Positions 6,949 to 11,468 of a stretch of 11,468 bases of DNA are shown here, piece by piece (position 1 is the first letter of the stretch; each line of letters begins with the position of its first letter). Made by a program: the position numbers and the translations under genes. The DNA lies in contig CAJXTP010000077.1 of the NCBI GenBank assembly GCA_913061335.1, forward strand, positions 1-11,468. The letters run 5' to 3'. The notes under the pieces are model-generated. The model saw only the letters and a program-made list of their open reading frames with translations. It was not told the DNA's origin and did not search any database. The stretch is from an uncultured Loktanella sp. GTDB taxonomy: Bacteria; Pseudomonadota; Alphaproteobacteria; Rhodobacterales; Rhodobacteraceae.

Positions 6949-7869
6949 ATGAAGTCAGTGCTTCCAATTTTGACTGTCATTGCGGCGATTTTGCTGTTCT
7001 GGGTCGTCTGCGTTGTTCCGATGAACATGCATCTTGTCGCCGATCAGGCCCAACGCGACGCGCTGGTGGTGACCCCAGACACACCCGCTGCACGGCAAGA
7101 CTATTCCGGTGTCGGCCTTGCCCTGCGCAACACACATTTGATCCCGCTGACCTATAATTATGTCCGGCCACGCCTGCCGTCGCCGCATCAGGTCGCTGGT
7201 GAAATGTACAAAACGATTTTTGGACAAAGGATCACGTCAAAGCGGAGCCTTGTTTTCCATGGCTGGGTAACTTTGGCCCCGACGTTGCTTGGGTTTTTAA
7301 TCGGCACAACCCTTGGGATTTTACTGGCCGTTGGCATTGTTTACAGTCGCGTGATGGACCTATCAGTGATGCCGTGGGCCATCGTCAGTCAAACCATTCC
7401 AATCCTTGCGCTCGCGCCGATGGTCATTGTTGTTCTGGGGTCGATGGGAGTTCAGGGGCTGATCCCGAAATCCATAATCGCGGCCTACCTGTCGTTCTTT
7501 CCCGTCGTCGTTGGCATGGTAAAAGGGTTGCGAAGCCCTGACTCAATGCAGCTCGATCTACTGCGCACTTATAGTGCTTCAAAGTCACAAGGCTTCTGGG
7601 CGCTGCGGCTTCCTGCATCCGCACCTTACCTGTTCGCATCCCTGAAGATCGGAATTTCGGCGTCACTCGTCGGCACGATCGTGGCGGAACTACCGACAGG
7701 TGCCAGAGCAGGCTTTGGTGCGCGTATGCTTGTCGGCGACCAATACGGACAACCGCTTGTATCATGGGCTGCGCTATTTGCGGCAGCGATCACAGCTGCG
7801 GCGCTGGTTGGCATCTTTAGCGTGATTGAACGGATTACCCTGAAACGCATGGGGATGAACGCGTCATGA
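6949..7869 (+). CDS. ABC importer permease 1 (BPD_transp_1 type)
   Basis: 306-residue inner-membrane permease. A hydrophobic segment at ~5-24 is followed by a long hydrophilic stretch (~25-105) that includes RPRLPSPHQV (73-82), the motif normally found soon after the first helix in SsuC-like permeases. The core follows, with helices at about 108-132, 141-165, 173-194, 227-248 and 270-292. The cytoplasmic EAA-type loop that docks on the ATPase is DLLRTYSASKSQGFWALRLP (203-222). GGTGG at 6938-6942 lies 6 nt before the ATG, and the gap to the ATPase gene is 30 nt. The last four bases overlap the next gene, as is usual for cotranslated partners. The spacing between helix 1 and the PSPHQV motif is longer than I expect for this family. 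Substrate is inferred only from the operon. Confidence 0.87.
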   Translation: MKSVLPILTVIAAILLFWVVCVVPMNMHLVADQAQRDALVVTPDTPAARQDYSGVGLALRNTHLIPLTYNYVRPRLPSPHQVAGEMYKTIFGQRITSKRSLVFHGWVTLAPTLLGFLIGTTLGILLAVGIVYSRVMDLSVMPWAIVSQTIPILALAPMVIVVLGSMGVQGLIPKSIIAAYLSFFPVVVGMVKGLRSPDSMQLDLLRTYSASKSQGFWALRLPASAPYLFASLKIGISASLVGTIVAELPTGARAGFGARMLVGDQYGQPLVSWAALFAAAITAAALVGIFSVIERITLKRMGMNAS

Positions 7870-8708
7870 TGGCAATTCTTGGCGCATTGGTGGTTTGGGG
7901 GGCTGGTTGGTATCTCAACATTCGGCTGGCCAATGGACCGTATTCAAACAACCCGTTTGTAAAAGCCCTTATTCCGGCAATATTCGGGATCACGCTGATC
8001 CTTGTGTGGGAACTGCTTGTTTGGGCATTTGACATAAACCCTGTGATCCTGCCTGCGCCATCATCCATCGGTGCGCGCTTGATGGTTGAAGGCCCGCGCC
8101 TTTGGGCGGATTTCCAGCAAACGATCATCAAGGGCGCGATGACTGGCTATATCTTTGGCGGGCTCGCTGCGTTTGGTGTCGCGATCCTTGCGGACCGGTC
8201 AGATTTTCTGACGCGCGGCATCTTGCCTGTTGGCGGCTTTATGGCGGCGCTACCGATTGTGGGCACAGCGCCAATTTTCGTAAAATGGCTTGGTAGTGAT
8301 TGGGAATCCAAAGCTGCGGTTGTCGCAGTGATGGTGTTCTTTCCAATTCTGGTGAACACTGTCGCAGGTTTGAAAGACACCAGCGCGATGCAGCGCGACC
8401 TGATGCGGACTTACGGCGCTGGTTATTGGCCGACATTGTTTAAGCTGCGTCTGCCCGCCGCGATGCCGTTTATTTTCAACGGACTTAAGATCGCGACGAC
8501 ATTGGCCCTGATCGGGGCGATTGTTGCTGAATTTTTCGGCTCTCCCACGGTTGGGATGGGCTTTCGGATATCAACCAGCTTTGGGCAGCTTGCGCTGGAC
8601 ATGGTCTGGGCAGAAATTGTTATCGCGGCCCTTGCGGGCAGTGGATTCTATGGAGCGATGACTTTGATCGAAAAACGGGTAACTTTCTGGCACCCTTCAC
8701 AACGATAG
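7866..8708 (+). CDS. ABC importer permease 2 (BPD_transp_1 type)
   Basis: 280-residue inner-membrane permease, the partner of the preceding gene, so the importer has a heterodimeric channel. A hydrophobic segment at ~3-19 precedes what is normally the first helix (~35-55, ending near DINPVILPAPSSIG at 56-69). Further helices lie at about 92-109, 119-139, 149-167, 202-223 and 246-266. The ATPase-coupling EAA-type loop is DLMRTYGAGYWPTLFKLRLP (178-197), parallel to that of permease 1. The start overlaps the previous stop (ATGA at 7866-7869); a second ATG follows at once (7869), so the true start may be one codon later. The N-terminal segment gives it probably seven rather than six helices. It lacks any signal to tell which ring compound is carried. 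Confidence 0.87.
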   Translation: MMAILGALVVWGAGWYLNIRLANGPYSNNPFVKALIPAIFGITLILVWELLVWAFDINPVILPAPSSIGARLMVEGPRLWADFQQTIIKGAMTGYIFGGLAAFGVAILADRSDFLTRGILPVGGFMAALPIVGTAPIFVKWLGSDWESKAAVVAVMVFFPILVNTVAGLKDTSAMQRDLMRTYGAGYWPTLFKLRLPAAMPFIFNGLKIATTLALIGAIVAEFFGSPTVGMGFRISTSFGQLALDMVWAEIVIAALAGSGFYGAMTLIEKRVTFWHPSQR

Positions 8709-8714
8709 ATACGA

Positions 8715-8727
8715 CGCCGAAACGGCG
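8715..8727. repeat. Small hairpin between permease 2 and binding-protein gene
   Basis: CGCCG-AAA-CGGCG is a perfect 5-bp stem with a 3-nt loop, in the 45-nt gap before the binding-protein gene. It is followed by a strong Shine-Dalgarno sequence, AAGGAG (8741-8746). Such hairpins sometimes help uneven expression within importer operons, where binding protein is needed in excess. Here that is only a suggestion. Confidence 0.35.
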
Positions 8728-8753
8728 CATTTATTTCAACAAGGAGAAGAGAA

Positions 8754-9749
8754 ATGAAAAAGATGATGATGGCAGCGGCACTTGCCGCAGGCATGGGCGG
8801 AACCACCGCGCTTGCAGACAGCCACGCCGATACGGTGACACTGCAGTTGCAGTGGGTCACACAAGCACAGTTTGCGGGCTACTATGTGGCACTTGATAAA
8901 GGCTTCTATGAAGCAGAAGGCCTCGATGTCACCGTTCTGGCTGGTGGCCCTGATATTGCGCCACCTCAGGTCCTTGCAGGCGGCGGCGCTGATGCGATGC
9001 TGAACTGGATGCCGTCCGCATTGGCTGCACGTGAAAAAGGTCTGCCGGTCGTGAACATCGCACAGCCATTCAAAACATCCGGCCTGATGCTGACCTGCTG
9101 GAAAGATACCGGAATCACATCGGTTGCTGACTTTAAGGGCAAGACCATCGGCGTTTGGTTCTTCGGCAACGAATACCCGTTCCTGTCATGGATGTCGCAA
9201 GAAGGTATTTCCACAGACGGTGGTGAAGATGGCGTGACTGTTCTTAAGCAGGGTTTCAACGTTGATCCGCTTTTGAACCGCGAAGCCGATTGCATCTCGA
9301 CCATGACCTATAATGAATATGGTCAGGTGATTGACGCAGGTGTGAACCCCGACGAGCTGGTGACATTCAAGTACGAAGAGCAAGGCGTCGCGACGCTTGA
9401 GGACGGCATCTATGTGCTGGAAGACAATCTTGATGATCCGGTGTTCGTCAATAAAATGGTCCGCTTTGTGCGCGCTTCAATGGCTGGCTGGAAATACGCA
9501 GAAGCCAATCCAGAAGAGGCCGCAGGCATCATCTTGGACAACGACGAAACAGGTGCACAGACCGAAGCGGCACAAGTTCGTATGATGGGCGAGATTGCAA
9601 AGCTGACGGCCGGTTCAAACGGTGCACTTGATCCTGCTGACTACGAGCGGACAGTGGCGACATTGCTCGGTGGTGGTTCTGACCCAGTGATCTCTGAAGC
9701 ACCAACAGGCGCGTGGACACACGTGATTACAGATGAAGCGCTGAACTAA
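8754..9749 (+). CDS. Periplasmic substrate-binding protein, NMT1/THI5-like
   Basis: 331-residue solute-binding protein of the importer. The N-terminus is a Sec signal peptide: KK at 2-3, a hydrophobic stretch, and ALA at 19-21, with likely cleavage before Asp22. The mature protein opens with LQLQWVTQAQFAGYYVALDKGFYEAEGLDV-type sequence (30-59), the hallmark of the NMT1/THI5 family, which includes ThiY (a formylaminopyrimidine binder), RibY (riboflavin) and sulfonate/nitrate binders. GGPDIAPPQVLAGGGAD (64-80) and the region around KTIGVWFFGNEY (130-141) belong to the same fold. AAGGAG at 8741-8746, 7 nt before the ATG, is the strongest ribosome site in the operon, fitting the need for excess binding protein. 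Linkage to hydA and the hydrolase makes a pyrimidine or hydantoin-like ligand likely, but this is not shown. A strong terminator follows. Confidence 0.9.
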   Translation: MKKMMMAAALAAGMGGTTALADSHADTVTLQLQWVTQAQFAGYYVALDKGFYEAEGLDVTVLAGGPDIAPPQVLAGGGADAMLNWMPSALAAREKGLPVVNIAQPFKTSGLMLTCWKDTGITSVADFKGKTIGVWFFGNEYPFLSWMSQEGISTDGGEDGVTVLKQGFNVDPLLNREADCISTMTYNEYGQVIDAGVNPDELVTFKYEEQGVATLEDGIYVLEDNLDDPVFVNKMVRFVRASMAGWKYAEANPEEAAGIILDNDETGAQTEAAQVRMMGEIAKLTAGSNGALDPADYERTVATLLGGGSDPVISEAPTGAWTHVITDEALN

Positions 9750-9770
9750 GCAAATCGTCATTAAGACAAC

Positions 9771-9803
9771 GCGCCTCGACCTTCTGGTCGGGGCGTTTTT
9801 TTT
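9771..9803 (+). terminator. Rho-independent terminator of the hydrolase-hydA-ABC operon
   Basis: An 11-bp continuous stem (9771-9781 with 9786-9796, including two G-U pairs) closes a TTCT loop and runs into eight T residues (9796-9803). It lies about 20 nt after the binding-protein stop. It is the clearest terminator in the window and separates the catabolic operon from the rRNA operon that follows in the same direction. Confidence 0.93.
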
Positions 9804-10132
9804 GGCGTCATGTCGGTGGGGTCCTGCCCAGCCCGAAAAAGGGAATGACAGTCGGAATCGGCTAGAATCGATGATCGCGATCGCGCCGAGTCGAATCTGA
9901 ACGGGGACAGGGCGCTGTGTGAATCACTTTTTGGCCTCAATGCGCGTGAATCGGAGGCATTCGGCGGGTAGCCCAGCAATTAGTCGCGCTAACGGTGTAT
10001 TCAATCGATGTATTGAGCCCCGAAAAACGATGCAAAGCACTAATTCCCAATTAGAATTTTCGCACAAACCCCTTATTTTATTGGCGATCCAAGATCTTTT
10101 ACTAAAAGGTTCATGTTTTGTGTAAATAGGGG
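9804..10132. other. Gene-free spacer between catabolic operon and rRNA promoter
   Basis: No convincing gene: open frames here are short, lack good ribosome sites and have no recognisable product. I saw no tRNA or mobile element. It holds several small inverted repeats: CTAATT-CCC-AATTAG (10040-10054), TCAAT-N6-ATTGA around 10004-10020, and CTTTT-ACT-AAAAG (10097-10109). The last ~70 bp are A/T-rich and could serve as an upstream activating element of the rRNA promoter. Confidence 0.6.
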
Positions 10133-10134
10133 TT
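10067..10134. repeat. Long inverted repeat ending on the rRNA promoter -35 box
   Basis: AACCCCTTATTT (10067-10078) and AAATAGGGGTT (10124-10134) are complementary over 11 bp with one extra T on the left. A smaller repeat, CTTTTACTAAAAG (10097-10109), lies between them. The right arm overlaps the first bases of TTGCGG at 10133-10138. It could be a protein site, a structure that affects promoter opening, or chance in A/T-rich DNA. Confidence 0.4.
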
Positions 10135-10161
10135 GCGGGTCTATGTTACTAACTCTAGAAC
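10133..10161 (+). promoter_or_regulatory. Candidate rRNA operon promoter
   Basis: TTGCGG (10133-10138), a 17-nt spacer and TAGAAC (10156-10161) form a sigma-70-like promoter in the proper orientation and about 400 bp before 16S. The -10 resembles the TAGAAG type I recall from Rhodobacteraceae rRNA promoters. Neither hexamer is a strong consensus match, so this is a likely rather than sure call. A/T-rich DNA lies just upstream, as expected of an rRNA promoter. Confidence 0.5.
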
Positions 10162-10440
10162 CCCCCTTACCGGACGAGCAGAGACGCTCTGACGGGGCAG
10201 CGGAAGGAACGAAGTGGAGACGCGGAGTTGCAGAAGTTGGGAAAATTCGGAGTAAGACCTGGCGGCGCGCCAAGAGAGATTTAGGCGCACTGGTTTGTTT
10301 TTGTCTCCAACGTTGTTTGAAATATTTAATATCTGAAGAGATATGTGGGCGGTTTGGTTCAGTTCGATGGATCAGACGTCTGTATATCAACGCTAGTAGA
10401 GTTTCGGCTCGATGATCTAGTGTCAGCTTCACTGTTTGTA

Positions 10441-10465
10441 TGGCTCTTGGTTAACTTTGTTAACT
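10441..10465 (+). promoter_or_regulatory. Possible boxA antitermination element and GTTAAC repeat
   Basis: TGGCTCTTGGTTAAC resembles the rRNA leader boxA (TGCTCTTTAACA type) but carries extra bases between the CTCTT and TAAC parts. The sequence goes on as GTTAAC-TTT-GTTAAC (10450-10464), two copies of a 6-bp palindrome in tandem. The position ~110 nt before 16S is right for boxA. The imperfect match keeps this tentative. Confidence 0.35.
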
Positions 10466-10547
10466 GAAAGTACATCAAACAGAGAAAATGCAGATTGGTT
10501 TCAGTAAGGCCAATTTGTAGATGTGCAGAGGTTCGAACGTCAAGGAT

Positions 10548-10563
10548 TGCAGTGTAAACTGCA
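10548..10563 (+). repeat. GNRA-capped hairpin directly before 16S
   Basis: TGCAGT-GTAA-ACTGCA is a perfect 6-bp stem with a GUAA (GNRA type) loop in the RNA. It ends 2 nt before the expected mature 5' end of 16S, inside the precursor leader. It may guide 5' maturation or folding; no role is shown. Confidence 0.5.
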
Positions 10564-10565
10564 TT

Positions 10566-11468
<903 letters not shown>

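Larger units (their letters stand above)
10168..10565 (+). other. rRNA operon leader
   Basis: About 400 bp between the likely start of transcription and mature 16S, with no protein-coding potential. It holds several small hairpins: CAGAG-ACG-CTCTG near 10182-10194, ATATCT-GAAG-AGATAT (10329-10344), and the palindrome CAGACGTCTG (10373-10382). A boxA-like element starts at 10441. Leaders of this kind carry antitermination and RNase III processing signals; the matching 3' half of the 16S processing stem lies beyond the window. Confidence 0.6.

Noticed and set aside
6133..9749. Sulfonate, taurine or nitrate importer (SsuABC/TauABC) label
   Set aside because: Only family-level resemblance supports it. 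No sulfonate or taurine enzyme is nearby, whereas pyrimidine catabolic genes share the operon.
9919..10125. Plus-strand open frame of 68 codons in the spacer
   Set aside because: No Shine-Dalgarno sequence, no domain, and it ends inside the promoter region; chance is the simplest explanation.
10113..10415. Plus-strand open frame of 100 codons
   Set aside because: It covers the rRNA promoter and leader, with no ribosome site and no familiar protein features.
10073..10432. Minus-strand open frame of 119 codons
   Set aside because: It runs antisense through the likely rRNA promoter and leader, has no recognisable domain, and its composition is low-complexity and non-protein-like.
10530..10538. 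GGTTCGAAC, resembling a tRNA T-loop
   Set aside because: The flanks do not form the 5-bp T stem and no acceptor, D or anticodon arm can be drawn; it is part of the 16S leader.

Overview
The window comes from an alphaproteobacterium, almost certainly a member of the Roseobacter group (Rhodobacteraceae). The evidence is the partial 16S rRNA gene at the right end: it has the alphaproteobacterial short V3 hairpin and typical Rhodobacteraceae stretches. The moderate GC content and the protein sequences agree. Genus cannot be fixed from reading alone.

Layout, all on the + strand: (1) 1-424, the C-terminal end of a multicopper oxidase cut by the window edge; (2) 425-536, a control region with a large inverted repeat resembling a RutR operator; (3) 537-3178, preT and preA, the two subunits of a bacterial NAD-dependent dihydropyrimidine dehydrogenase, closed by a strong hairpin at 3187-3216; (4) 3217-3339, a second promoter/operator region with another RutR-like box in the same register; (5) 3340-9749, six genes in one direction: a Zn-dependent carbamoyl-amidohydrolase (beta-ureidopropionase type), dihydropyrimidinase hydA, and a complete ABC importer (ATPase, two different permeases, periplasmic NMT1/THI5-type binding protein), closed by a textbook terminator at 9771-9803; (6) 9804-10565, a gene-free stretch with a likely rRNA promoter near 10133-10161 and about 400 bp of rRNA leader; (7) 10566 to the window end, the first ~900 nt of 16S rRNA.

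The genes form the reductive (Pyd) route of pyrimidine breakdown. The inferred ABC importer brings in a pyrimidine or related ring compound. PreT-PreA reduces uracil or thymine to the dihydro form. HydA opens the ring to N-carbamoyl-beta-alanine (or the methyl analogue). The Zn hydrolase releases beta-alanine (or beta-aminoisobutyrate), ammonia and CO2. Both transcription units carry a similar 18-bp box (14 of 18 positions identical), which suggests one pyrimidine-sensing repressor of the RutR type controls both. Its gene is not in the window.

I found no CRISPR array, insertion sequence, prophage gene or defence system. The locus is recognisable metabolism. The points most worth a second look are the paired operators, the unproven substrate of the transporter, extra N-terminal segments on both permeases, and inverted repeats around the rRNA promoter and leader.
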